A stretch of 52,163 bases of DNA from an uncultured Lachnospiraceae bacterium (GTDB lineage Bacteria > Bacillota > Clostridia > Lachnospirales > Lachnospiraceae). The stretch covers positions 1 through 52,163 of the forward strand of contig CAMWPB010000031.1 of assembly GCA_947176065.1 (NCBI GenBank). The letters are read 5' to 3'. Below the pieces are notes generated by a model, which saw only the letters and a program-made list of their open reading frames with translations, ran no database searches and was not told where the DNA came from. The translations under genes were made by a program, and so were the position numbers. Of this stretch, positions 1 through 7,764 are shown one piece after another (within the stretch, counting starts at the first letter, position 1; each line of letters begins with the position of its first letter).

Positions 1-657
1 CCGACATCTCCCCTTCTAGCTCCGTCGGCAGCGTCCCCTGTGTATAAGCTCCTTTCCCTGCACACCGGTACGCTGCCCTGGCGTTTTGTCACTTTTTCGT
101 TTGGGGGGGGGCTTTTTCCCGTCTATGAATCCATGGCCGCCTTCGATACCTTCCTGCTTGCGCAGGTTGACAGGCATTCTTCCATACTCAGAAATTTAAA
201 ACAGCTTCTCGCTGCCGATATGGGCACGGCCTTGCCGGACAAGCTGCGAAATGCCGGCCTCATCACCGCCATTCTGACAGAGCTTTTTGCGGGAACGCTG
301 GATCAGGAGCCTCCCGAAGAGGGACAGAAAAAATGCGCTCCCTATCTGCGGGAGCTGAAACATTATATGGACAACCATCTGGACCGTCCCCTGAAGCTGG
401 AGGATCTGGAAAAGCACTGCCACATGAGCAAATACCGGATCTGCCATGAGTTTTCCGCCGTTTTCGGACTGCCGCCCATCAAATACCTGAACAAAAAGAG
501 GATGGAGGCCGCGGAAAATCTGCTTCTCTCCACAGAAAAAAAGGTTCATGAGATCGCGCTGGATATCGGCTGCGAAAACACGAACCATTTCATTCATCTC
601 TTTAAAAAGGAATACGGCGCCACACCGCAGGCGTACAGAGAGGCGCATCAAAAATGA
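1..657 (+). CDS. AraC-family transcriptional regulator, 5'-truncated by window edge
   Basis: The reading frame is open to base 1, so the gene begins outside the window; the GTG at 40 is only the first possible start inside it. The last ~100 residues form a typical AraC/XylS double helix-turn-helix: a first helix pair (LKLEDLEKHCHMSKYRICHEF), then the hallmark second part with IALDIGCENTNHFIHLFKKEYGATPQAYR. The part upstream would be the sensor (probably cupin-like) domain, mostly missing here. Such proteins usually activate sugar or stress genes; no target can be named. The 3' end converges on the LacI-type gene with a 10-base overlap, and both stops lie in a hairpin. A run of nine G (103-111) sits within the frame and could be a slippage or assembly-error site. 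Confidence 0.85.
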   Translation, partial: PTSPLLAPSAASPVYKLLSLHTGTLPWRFVTFSFGGGLFPVYESMAAFDTFLLAQVDRHSSILRNLKQLLAADMGTALPDKLRNAGLITAILTELFAGTLDQEPPEEGQKKCAPYLRELKHYMDNHLDRPLKLEDLEKHCHMSKYRICHEFSAVFGLPPIKYLNKKRMEAAENLLLSTEKKVHEIALDIGCENTNHFIHLFKKEYGATPQAYREAHQK

Positions 658-665
658 TGCGCCTC
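640..665. terminator. Terminator hairpin spanning both convergent stop codons
   Basis: A perfect 11-bp inverted repeat (GAGGCGCATCA / TGATGCGCCTC) with an AAAA loop. It contains the TGA of the AraC gene (655-657) and the stop of the LacI gene (648-650, minus). On the plus strand it is followed by T-rich sequence (ATTTACACTTTCTTT), so it works best as terminator of the AraC gene; on the minus strand no T-run follows. Confidence 0.7.
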
Positions 666-1682
666 ATTTACACTTTCTTTATAAACAATTCTGCCGTCCA
701 CGATGATCACGCCCTTCCTGTAAGGCTCCCCGGAAATTTTGCGGATCAGGTTTTTCACCGTCTGCTTCGCCATCTCCGACATGTTCACCTCGTAGGTCGT
801 AATCCTCACATCGCACAATCCCGGCGGCTGGTAGTTATCGTATCCCACCACGGAAATATCCTGCGGCACCCGGTATCCGTGCTGCTCCAGCTCGTTGACC
901 AGATTGGCTGCGGCCACGTCATTATTACATACAAAGGCGGTAGGCATATCCTCCGGCAGCTTCCACGAAAATCCCTCGTCCGACCGCCCCGTCTCCTGAT
1001 TCCGGTCGTCCAGCACCCAGTCTTTTCTCACTTCCAGCCCGTGCTCGCTTAAGGATTTCATATACCCGAAGTAGCGGTCCGTGATGGAATCCGTATAATG
1101 TACGTTTCCCACAAAGGCGATCTTTCTGTGCCCCTGATCGAACAGATAATTGGTCATACGGTACATACCGAAATAACTGTTGGAAACCACGGAATCATAG
1201 ACGCCGTTCCTGTCCACAAAATCCAGAAGAATAAAGGGCAGCTCCACCTGCTCCATCAGCTTTTCCATGTAAGCCTTCTTCAGCCTGCCTATGATGATGA
1301 GTCCCTCCGTCTTTCTCTCACCGAGAAGCCGCGGCATAATCAGCCTGTCCTCATCCTCCGCCTGCAGCACCTCCAGCATGGTAAAGCATCCCTTCTGCAC
1401 CGCCGCGGTAGCCACCTCCTGATACAGGTTCCAGTAAAAGGACTCATATTTCGCAAGAAAACGGTCCGAAACAATCACGCCGAAGGTATAGCTTACGGCA
1501 CTGCCCGAACGCTCCCTGTATCTTGCGGATGCCGACTTATAGCCCATCTCCTCCGCCTTTTTCTTGATTTTAATGCGAAGCTCCTCGCTGACGCCCTTCT
1601 GATCAGACAGCGCCTTGGATACCGTCACCGTGCTGACCCCCATCACCTTCGCGATATCCGCCATTTTAACTGCTTTTGCCAT
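648..1682 (-). CDS. LacI-family transcriptional repressor
   Basis: A 344-residue protein of normal LacI/GalR length. Residues 6-30 form the LacI helix-turn-helix (MADIAKVMGVSTVTVSKALS) and are followed by the hinge region; a periplasmic-binding-protein-like effector domain follows, with DNYQPPGLCDVRITTYEVNM near the C-terminus as in the PurR/CcpA group. Such proteins bind operators as dimers and respond to a sugar or sugar phosphate; the effector is not evident here. Start ATG at 1682 is preceded by a G-rich ribosome binding site. It lies downstream of the ABC exporter genes on the same strand but has its own strong promoter carrying a palindrome, so it is probably autoregulated. Which other genes it controls (possibly a sugar locus beyond the left edge) is unknown. 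Confidence 0.92.
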   Translation of the reverse strand: MAKAVKMADIAKVMGVSTVTVSKALSDQKGVSEELRIKIKKKAEEMGYKSASARYRERSGSAVSYTFGVIVSDRFLAKYESFYWNLYQEVATAAVQKGCFTMLEVLQAEDEDRLIMPRLLGERKTEGLIIIGRLKKAYMEKLMEQVELPFILLDFVDRNGVYDSVVSNSYFGMYRMTNYLFDQGHRKIAFVGNVHYTDSITDRYFGYMKSLSEHGLEVRKDWVLDDRNQETGRSDEGFSWKLPEDMPTAFVCNNDVAAANLVNELEQHGYRVPQDISVVGYDNYQPPGLCDVRITTYEVNMSEMAKQTVKNLIRKISGEPYRKGVIIVDGRIVYKESVNEAHHF

Positions 1683-1704
1683 CTTCCCCCAACCCCATTA
1701 AAAT

Positions 1705-1723
1705 TTTAAGTAATTAACTTAAA
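1705..1723. promoter_or_regulatory. Candidate LacI-type operator (palindrome)
   Basis: A 19-bp inverted repeat, TTTAAGT-AATTA-ACTTAAA, lies directly downstream of the -10 box of the lacI-type promoter, over the expected transcription start. LacI-family operators are usually such short palindromes, though often with a central CG, which is absent here. Autorepression is inferred. Confidence 0.55.
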
Positions 1724-1750
1724 TTATAAAGTAAAATAAACATTTGTCAA
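1723..1750 (-). promoter_or_regulatory. Sigma-A promoter of the LacI-type gene
   Basis: On the minus strand TTGACA (1745-1750), a 16-bp spacer and TATAAT (1723-1728): both hexamers are consensus. It lies in the 74-bp gap between the end of the ABC exporter gene and the regulator start. Confidence 0.8.
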
Positions 1751-1756
1751 GCCGCT

Positions 1757-3526
1757 TTACAAAATACTGTTCTGATAAAGCTGATAATAAAGCCCCTTCT
1801 TTGCCATCAGCTCCTCCGCATTGCCTTCCTCCAAAATCTTTCCGTCGTCCACCACGAAAATGCGGTCCGCCTTTCGGATTGTGGACAGCCTGTGCGCAAT
1901 GACAAAGGATGTCCGGCCCGCAAGCAGGTGCTCGATGCCCTCCTGCACCAAAAGCTCCGTCTTCGTGTCTATGCTGGAGGTCGCCTCGTCCAGAATCAGG
2001 ATCTTCGGATCGGACACCATCGTTCTGGCAAAGGCCAGAAGCTGCTTCTGTCCCACGGAAAGTCCGCCGCCCCGCTCGGAAAGCTCCGTGTCGTACCCCT
2101 TTTCCAGTTTCATAATGAAATCGTGGGCATTGACTGCCCTGGCCGCCGCCTCGATCTCCTCATCCGTGGCATCCAGTCTGCCGTAGCGGATGTTTTCCCG
2201 TATGGTGCCGGAAAAGAGGAAATTGTCCTGCGTCATAATCCCCATCTGTCTGCGCAGACTCTTAATCGTAACCTCCCGCACATCCCGTCCGTCGATTCTG
2301 ACCGCACCGCCCGTCACCTCGTAGAACCGGCTGATCAGATTGACTATGGTAGTCTTTCCAGCTCCCGTAGGCCCCACCAGCGCAATCGTCTCGCCGGGCT
2401 TTATCGTAAAGCTCACGTCGTCCAGCACTTTCACCTTGTCGTCATAGGAAAAATCCACATGGTCAAAAGCCACTTCCCCCGATATCTCCGGCATATCTAC
2501 CGCCGCCGCGCCGTCCGCAATGCCCGGCTCCGTGTCCAGAATCTCAAAGATCCGCTCCGCCCCCGCAATGTTGGTCACGAGCTGGTTATAAAAGTTACTG
2601 ATATTGTGGATGGGCTGCCAGAACATATTCAGGTATGTGCCGAAAGCGATAAAAGTACCCACCGACACCGCATCCACACCCAGAATCACGATTCCCGTAA
2701 AATACAGGAAAATGCAGCCAAGCCCCCATGAAAGGTCGATCACGGAGCCGAAGGAATCGCTCATGCGCACCGCATCGAAAAAGGCGTTCCTGTGCTCCTC
2801 CAAAAGCTCGTCAAAGGTATCCTCCGTCTCCTTCTCGGCATGAAAGCTCTGGATGATACGGATACCCGCCATATCCTCATGGATAAACGCGTTCAGATTA
2901 GCCGATTTCTTTCGGAAAAGCTGCCAGCGCGGATGCGCCTTGTATTCAATGTAAAAGGTGGCCGCCGCCATAAACGGCAAAGTTAACAGGGACGCAAAGG
3001 CGAGCGCCGGATTCTTGCATACCATAATGACAATCACAGCAATTACCTTAAGGCCGTCCGGCACCAGCGTGGTCACGCAGTTGGAAAGCACATCCTTTAA
3101 GGAATTGATATCCCCGATGATACGGGAGAGAATTTTTCCCGTAGGCCTGCTGTCAAAAAAGGCAAAATCCAGCTTCTGAATATGGGTGTACAGCTCCTGC
3201 CTGATTGTCAGGAGAATCCGGTTGCACACCTTTGCCATAATATACATCCGCAGCTTCACGGTCACCACCAGCGTCAGATTCATGATAAGCGCCGCCACCA
3301 GCAGCCGGTAAAGCCCCTTAAAATCATTTTGACCAATATAGTCATCTATGGCAGACTCTATAATCAGCGGGTTCACCAGACGCACCGTCACACCGTACCC
3401 CATCACCGCAAGCACCACAATAATCTGCCATTTATACGCAAACAGATAGGCTGACAGCCGCTTTATGGTCTGCACCTTGCTCCGTTTCGTACTCTGCTCA
3501 TCATCTTTATACGAGTTGAAGGACAC
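1757..3526 (-). CDS. ABC exporter subunit (permease-ATPase half transporter), canonical-site subunit
   Basis: Half-size ABC exporter: an N-terminal membrane domain of about six helices (roughly residues 25-310) and a C-terminal ATPase with Walker A GPTGAGKTT (near 388), ABC signature LSVGQKQ (near 491) and Walker B LILDEATSS with the catalytic Glu (near 513). It pairs with the adjacent subunit (stop at 3507), as in BmrCD, LmrCD and TM287/288 heterodimers, which export drugs or lipophilic compounds. I prefer the GTG start at 3526, which has GGAGGT 7 bases upstream; a further in-frame GTG at 3556 extends the protein by 10 residues. In either case the start overlaps the end of the upstream gene, so the two are translationally coupled. 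The substrate cannot be told from sequence. Confidence 0.93.
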   Translation of the reverse strand: MSFNSYKDDEQSTKRSKVQTIKRLSAYLFAYKWQIIVVLAVMGYGVTVRLVNPLIIESAIDDYIGQNDFKGLYRLLVAALIMNLTLVVTVKLRMYIMAKVCNRILLTIRQELYTHIQKLDFAFFDSRPTGKILSRIIGDINSLKDVLSNCVTTLVPDGLKVIAVIVIMVCKNPALAFASLLTLPFMAAATFYIEYKAHPRWQLFRKKSANLNAFIHEDMAGIRIIQSFHAEKETEDTFDELLEEHRNAFFDAVRMSDSFGSVIDLSWGLGCIFLYFTGIVILGVDAVSVGTFIAFGTYLNMFWQPIHNISNFYNQLVTNIAGAERIFEILDTEPGIADGAAAVDMPEISGEVAFDHVDFSYDDKVKVLDDVSFTIKPGETIALVGPTGAGKTTIVNLISRFYEVTGGAVRIDGRDVREVTIKSLRRQMGIMTQDNFLFSGTIRENIRYGRLDATDEEIEAAARAVNAHDFIMKLEKGYDTELSERGGGLSVGQKQLLAFARTMVSDPKILILDEATSSIDTKTELLVQEGIEHLLAGRTSFVIAHRLSTIRKADRIFVVDDGKILEEGNAEELMAKKGLYYQLYQNSIL

Positions 3527-5348
3527 CTTCCCCACCTCCCCTCTCTCTCTTCTCACATCCCGGACATTCCGCCGTCGTCAGAAAGCCTCGTTCCTCACTG
3601 TCCGCGGCTGTCCCGTTCGTTGTTTCTTCTGCAGACGTCCCCCCATACTGCGACTGGTATGTCTCATAATACAGGCCGCGCTTTGCGAGAAGCGCCTCGT
3701 GGGTGCCCCGCTCCGCAATGGCGCCGTCTGCCAGCACCAGAATCTCGTCCGCATGACGCACCGCGCTGATTCTGTGCCCGATGATAATCTTCGTCGTATG
3801 TTCCAAAGTGCGCAGTGTCTGCTGGATCATCTGCTCCGTCTCCGTATCCAGCGCAGAGGTAGAGTCGTCCAGCACCAGAATCGGATTTTTCTTGGAAAGC
3901 GCCCGCGCTATGCTGATGCGCTGTTTCTGCCCGCCGGACAGTCCCACGCCCCGCTCGCCGATCACCGTGTCGTACCGCTTTTCCATCCGCTCGATAAAAC
4001 CGCTCGCCTGCGCGTCCGTGGACGCCTTGCGCACCGTCCTGAAATCCAGATACCGCTTTTTCCCCAGCTTGATATTGTCGCCTATGGTGTCCGAAAACAG
4101 GAAAACGTCCTGCATGACAAAGCTCACGCTTGTGCGGAGCTGTTCCAATGAAAGTCTGCGAATATCCACGTCGTCCAGATACACCACGCCGCCCGTAGCG
4201 TCGTACATGCGCTGCAATAGCTGGATGATAGAGGTTTTTCCCGCCCCCGTCGCGCCCATGATGCCAAGGGTACCTCCCGCCTCCACGGTAAACGTGATAT
4301 CATGGAGAATCTCATGCTGATCCGCCTTGTGGAAAGAAACATGATCAAAGCACACTTTTCCCTGCACCTTCTCAAGTTTGACCAGATCGGTCGACTCTGT
4401 GACCGTGGGCGTTTCCTCATATATTTTCTTAATTTTTTTGTTGGAAGCCACCGCTGAGGAGAAACTGTTGGTAAGCCAGCCCAGCATCTCCATGGGCCAC
4501 ACGATATTCATGGAATACTCCACAAATGCCGTCATCTGCCCAAGCGTCATCTCCCCGTCAATCACAAACCGGCCGCCGACCAACAAGGTCAACAAAGGCA
4601 GAATCGTAGAAATCACCGTAAAAACCGGATAGTAGCGCACAAGCACCTTAGACTGCGCCATATTCAGATCATAGTACCGTCTGTTGTGGGAGAGAAACTT
4701 GTCGATCTCAAAGGATTCTCTGGCAAAGGCCTTGACCGTCCGCACACCGCCCAGATTTTCCTCCGCAACCGTATTCAAAACCGCATTCTCCTCGCTGATC
4801 GCCTCATAGACCGCTCCCAGCTTCCGCTCCATAATAACCGCCACGGCTCCGCACAGCAGCATGGCCGCCGCGGAAAGCAGCGCCAGTTTCCAGTTAATCA
4901 TACACATGCAGACCAGAATGATCCCCGTATGATAAGCCACCTCGATCAGCAGCATCCCCACATAGCCAACCGCATCCCAGATGTGGTCGATATCCTCCTT
5001 GACGCGCGCCATCAGCTCTCCCGTGTTCGTGCGGTCGAAAAAATCCGCGCTTAGGGACTGTATATGCCGGAACAGATCCCGCCGCATATCACCTGAAATT
5101 CTGGCGCCGTTTTTGTCGAAGGTGTATTCCTTTACATACTGGAAGATGCATCTGCCAAGCCCTACACAAAAAAATCCCAGAAGCAGGAACTTCAGCTCTC
5201 CGATTTTTCCTCCCACGATCACATCATCCACCACATGCGCCGTCAGTCTCGGCGCAAGCATATCCAGTGAGACCGCAATGATAAGGGACAGCACGGCTCC
5301 CAGATAGGAGAACCGGTAGTCCCATATGTAGCTTGATATTTTTTTCAT
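3507..5348 (-). CDS. ABC exporter subunit (permease-ATPase half transporter), degenerate-site subunit
   Basis: A 613-residue half transporter with N-terminal membrane helices (from about residue 12) and an ATPase domain: Walker A GATGAGKTS (near 366), signature LSGGQKQR (near 471) and Walker B LVLDDSTSALD (near 493). The catalytic Glu after the Walker B Asp is replaced by Asp. This is the known mark of the degenerate-site partner in heterodimeric exporters (TM287, BmrC), so this gene and the next one form one asymmetric transporter. The C-terminal ~45 residues (after YQSQYGG) are hydrophilic and low in complexity. The ATG at 5348 has GGGGGA 8 bases upstream; an in-frame TTG at 5381 lies inside a hairpin and is less likely. 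It follows a leader ORF and a hairpin suggesting attenuation control. Confidence 0.93.
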   Translation of the reverse strand: MKKISSYIWDYRFSYLGAVLSLIIAVSLDMLAPRLTAHVVDDVIVGGKIGELKFLLLGFFCVGLGRCIFQYVKEYTFDKNGARISGDMRRDLFRHIQSLSADFFDRTNTGELMARVKEDIDHIWDAVGYVGMLLIEVAYHTGIILVCMCMINWKLALLSAAAMLLCGAVAVIMERKLGAVYEAISEENAVLNTVAEENLGGVRTVKAFARESFEIDKFLSHNRRYYDLNMAQSKVLVRYYPVFTVISTILPLLTLLVGGRFVIDGEMTLGQMTAFVEYSMNIVWPMEMLGWLTNSFSSAVASNKKIKKIYEETPTVTESTDLVKLEKVQGKVCFDHVSFHKADQHEILHDITFTVEAGGTLGIMGATGAGKTSIIQLLQRMYDATGGVVYLDDVDIRRLSLEQLRTSVSFVMQDVFLFSDTIGDNIKLGKKRYLDFRTVRKASTDAQASGFIERMEKRYDTVIGERGVGLSGGQKQRISIARALSKKNPILVLDDSTSALDTETEQMIQQTLRTLEHTTKIIIGHRISAVRHADEILVLADGAIAERGTHEALLAKRGLYYETYQSQYGGTSAEETTNGTAADSEERGFLTTAECPGCEKRERGGGEGVLQLV

Positions 5349-5381
5349 AATTTGTATCCCCCATATCTTTGCACAACACAA

Positions 5382-5411
5382 AGAGGCTGTGGTAAAATTA
5401 CCACAGCCTCT
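5382..5411 (-). terminator. Perfect leader hairpin before ABC exporter operon (candidate attenuator)
   Basis: Perfect 14-bp inverted repeat (AGAGGCTGTGGTAA / TTACCACAGCCTCT) 33 bases before the exporter ATG. On the minus strand it is followed by TTTGTGTT, a weak T-run. Lying between the leader ORF stop and the first structural gene, it fits a conditional terminator. Function is inferred. Confidence 0.6.
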
Positions 5412-5446
5412 AAAAGCCCAGCATATCTATCTACCGACTAATCGGG

Positions 5447-5572
5447 TCAACATCCCCTGTCCCTGTCGGTTCGCATATATGCGGAGGTAATTTCATGCAA
5501 CGTTTCCCTGTTTACTTGTCTGCCGCAATCGGCCATTCCATAAAACTTATTGATATGATTCATGTTAAACAT
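5447..5572 (-). CDS. 41-residue leader peptide ORF upstream of ABC exporter
   Basis: A short ORF (starts MFNMNHINKFYG, ends RTDRDRGC, TGA at 5447-5449). Its ribosome binding site AAGGAGG is one of the strongest in the window, with AGGAGG at 5580-5585, 7 bases before the ATG. No membrane segment or known domain is visible; it is Met/Asn/Arg-rich. It lies between a near-consensus promoter and the attenuator-like hairpin, all upstream of the exporter pair. In Bacillus subtilis, the leader bmrB in front of bmrCD controls the operon by ribosome stalling; synteny, not sequence identity, is the basis for the comparison. The 3' end of the ORF can itself pair with downstream RNA (5421-5482). A free-standing functional micropeptide is the alternative. 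Confidence 0.65.
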   Translation of the reverse strand: MFNMNHINKFYGMADCGRQVNRETLHEITSAYMRTDRDRGC

Positions 5573-5617
5573 AAGATTACCTCCTTTCCTGAAATTTGTT
5601 GTTAAGTTACTTTTGCC

Positions 5618-5646
5618 ATACTAATACATACGGCCGGCGTTGTCAA
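5618..5646 (-). promoter_or_regulatory. Sigma-A promoter of leader ORF and ABC exporter operon
   Basis: Minus strand TTGACA (5641-5646), 17-bp spacer, TAGTAT (5618-5623). Transcription would start near 5611, about 40 bases before the leader ORF start. Confidence 0.78.
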
Positions 5647-5699
5647 GATATTTTTTCCAGCTCACATTCAGCCGCGCCCATGCTATGCACAGTTCACCG

Positions 5700-5860
5700 C
5701 GCGCCATGCGCAAAATCGCGCCTTCGGCGCTCTCTGCTGCTTCGCAAGCTCAGATTGAGCAAAGCTCAATCGGCTTATGAGCGGGCGCTCCCTCAGAGCA
5801 GCATCTATCTGTCAAATTCATGCAAGCATGATTTGCCCGACAGATACTGCTCTGGCTGAA
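5700..5860. repeat. Palindrome-rich intergenic element
   Basis: The region between the exporter promoter and the GH13 gene has no convincing ORF and holds nested hairpins: GCGCC-TTC-GGCGC (5718-5730), GATTGAGC-AAA-GCTCAATC (5753-5771), and a 59-bp imperfect inverted repeat (5795-5853) with arms AGAGCAGCATCTATCTGTC and GACAGATACTGCTCT around an inner ATGC palindrome. It may be a dispersed intergenic repeat and may also end transcription of the GH13 gene (stop at 5864), although no T-run follows. Family membership cannot be tested from one copy. Confidence 0.5.
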
Positions 5861-5863
5861 CTG

Positions 5864-7174
5864 TTAGTGTTCCATCTTCCAGAAGTACGCGCTGTAGGCG
5901 GGAAGCAGGCTTCCGCCTCCGAAGTCGTGTTTCTCCCCGGTGATGAGATCCACGGCCGTGCCGCAGCCCGCATCAAAGTGGGCCGTGTAGTCCTCTCCGT
6001 CCGCATTGATAGCCACAAGCACTCTCTCGCCTTCACACTTGCGCTCAAATATGCATTGCTTGTTAGTCAACACCACCGAGCGGAAATCGCCGTAGTTGAG
6101 CGCCTTCGACCCTTTCTTCGCCTCGGAAAGTTTGCTGATCCAATCGGTCAATTCATTCCACAAAGGTGCATCGAAGCAGGCCCGTAGCGCCGGATCACCC
6201 TCGCTCTTGTTGGCCTTCGCGCCCCATTCGCTTCCGTAGTACACGCAGGGGATTCCCGGCATACCAAAGCACAGCGCGTAGATAAGCGGCAGGTGCTTCT
6301 CGTTTGTCAGATTGCTGGCGATGCGGGACACGTCATGGTTGTCCACGAAGGAGAACATGTGCTTGCCTCTGTAAATACACCAGTTATCCGGCCCAAACTG
6401 CCGCAGCAGGGAGTGGTTGATCTCGAACATGTTCATGCTGTTGAAACTGGAGAATAACCCTTTGTAACACTCGTAGTTTGTGGCAGAATGCAGCATCTGG
6501 TCATTGACCATCTGATTGTAATCGCCGTGCAGCATCTCTCCCAGCAGATAAAACTCCGGTTTTAATCCGTCCGTAAACGCCCGGAGCCTTCTCACGAAAT
6601 CATGATCCAGGCAGTACGCCACGTCCAGACGCAGGCCGTCGATGTCAAACTCCTCCACCCAGCCCTTCACGCTGTCCAGAATGTGGTTGATCACATCCTC
6701 ATGGCGCAGGTTGATCTTCACCAGATCGTAATTGCCTTCCCAGCCCTCGTACCACAGGCCGTCGTTATAGTTGGAATTTCCGCCGAGATTAATATTAAAC
6801 CAGCTTAAATAGGGGGAGTTTTCCCTGTTCTTCAGCACATCCTGAAACGCCCAGAAACCTCTGCCCACATGGTTGAACACCCCGTCCAGCACCACCTTGA
6901 TGCCGTTCTCATGCAGATTTTTACAGACTTCCCTGAAATCCTCATTGGTTCCCAGCCGGCAGTCAATGGTGTGATAATCCCTCGTATTATAGCCGTGGGT
7001 GTCCGACTCAAACACCGGGGAAAAATAAATCGCATTGATGCCCAGCTTCTTCATGTGTGGAATCCAGTCGTTCACCTTTAAGATCCGATGGGTAAGCTGT
7101 CCGTCGTTCTCAAACGGCGCCCCGCAAAACCCCAACGGGTATATCTGATAAAACACACTCTCAAATGCCCACAT
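5864..7174 (-). CDS. GH13 alpha-amylase-family glycosidase, cytosolic (oligo-glucosidase / cyclomaltodextrinase-like)
   Basis: About 436 residues with a compact (beta/alpha)8 barrel: region I DGVFNHVGRG, region II GLRLDVAYC with the nucleophile Asp near 183, region III LLGEMLHGDY with the acid Glu near 212, and region IV FVDNHDVSR with the third Asp near 281. There is no signal peptide, so it should act on imported alpha-glucan oligosaccharides in the cytoplasm. The YQIYPLGFCGAP opening resembles neopullulanase/cyclomaltodextrinase relatives, but it lacks their N-terminal starch-binding domain. I chose ATG 7174 because GGAGG lies 5 bases upstream; a longer frame to 7306 adds a low-quality basic stretch that is probably 5' UTR. 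It appears monocistronic with its own promoter. Exact specificity is not certain. Confidence 0.9.
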   Translation of the reverse strand: MWAFESVFYQIYPLGFCGAPFENDGQLTHRILKVNDWIPHMKKLGINAIYFSPVFESDTHGYNTRDYHTIDCRLGTNEDFREVCKNLHENGIKVVLDGVFNHVGRGFWAFQDVLKNRENSPYLSWFNINLGGNSNYNDGLWYEGWEGNYDLVKINLRHEDVINHILDSVKGWVEEFDIDGLRLDVAYCLDHDFVRRLRAFTDGLKPEFYLLGEMLHGDYNQMVNDQMLHSATNYECYKGLFSSFNSMNMFEINHSLLRQFGPDNWCIYRGKHMFSFVDNHDVSRIASNLTNEKHLPLIYALCFGMPGIPCVYYGSEWGAKANKSEGDPALRACFDAPLWNELTDWISKLSEAKKGSKALNYGDFRSVVLTNKQCIFERKCEGERVLVAINADGEDYTAHFDAGCGTAVDLITGEKHDFGGGSLLPAYSAYFWKMEH

Positions 7175-7311
7175 AATTTCCTCCGTTCTGAAACCTCTCC
7201 TGTGCACAGACCGCCGCTTAGGCCGTCCTGCCTCCGGTTTCCCTTTTACACCTCGCACGGCTTTTGCTCCGCCGTACCCCGGTATCAACATCTTGTAGTT
7301 TACCAAGGATT

Positions 7312-7341
7312 AGTATACCACTATTTGCCATTCTGCGTCAA
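7312..7341 (-). promoter_or_regulatory. Probable promoter of the GH13 gene
   Basis: Minus strand TTGACG (7336-7341), 18-bp spacer, TATACT (7312-7317). It would give a leader of about 130 bases before the ATG at 7174. Confidence 0.6.
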
Positions 7342-7764
7342 ATAAGATGTACCCCCGCATCCGCCGTCGATTGACCAAATGGGTTTGCTTTTTCTCAAAC
7401 CAAAAAACGTTCATCGACTTTTCCACCATTTTTGCACCCCAAATTTTTAAAAGACACCCAAAAATATCTGAGAAATCCCCAATTTCCACAAAGTTATCCA
7501 CATTGACAACATCGTCATTTCCTGTCGAACTCTGTACCGTTTTTACGCATCCTGTCTGTCATTTTCGGTTTTTCCGATCACTTTTTTGTCGAACGGACGT
7601 ATTTCCTGCCGAAATGATTGACCAATCCTGTAATATCCTGTCTCTGCGGAGTCAATCGCATTTTGTCTCTTAGCGTCCCCGGTCAATCCACACAGCCTGT
7701 CTCTTCCACGGGATTTTTGTCTTTTTTCCCGTTGACTCATTCGGATAGCGGAAAATTTCGCGCT
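7342..7764. other. 423-bp intergenic region without a convincing gene
   Basis: AT-rich, with several short open frames but none with a good ribosome binding site or recognisable product. It holds one perfect DnaA-box match, TTATCCACA (7494-7502), and a weak hairpin ACGGGA/TCCCGT (7708-7732) that could end dinG-type transcription. The words GTCAA and CCTGTC recur many times. Nothing more can be supported. Confidence 0.5.

Noticed and set aside
7310..7501. 63-codon minus-strand frame upstream of the GH13 gene
   Set aside because: No ribosome binding site, and it includes the probable GH13 promoter; no family recognised.
7342..7764. Origin of replication
   Set aside because: Only one DnaA box, no box cluster and no dnaA/dnaN/rpmH neighbours.
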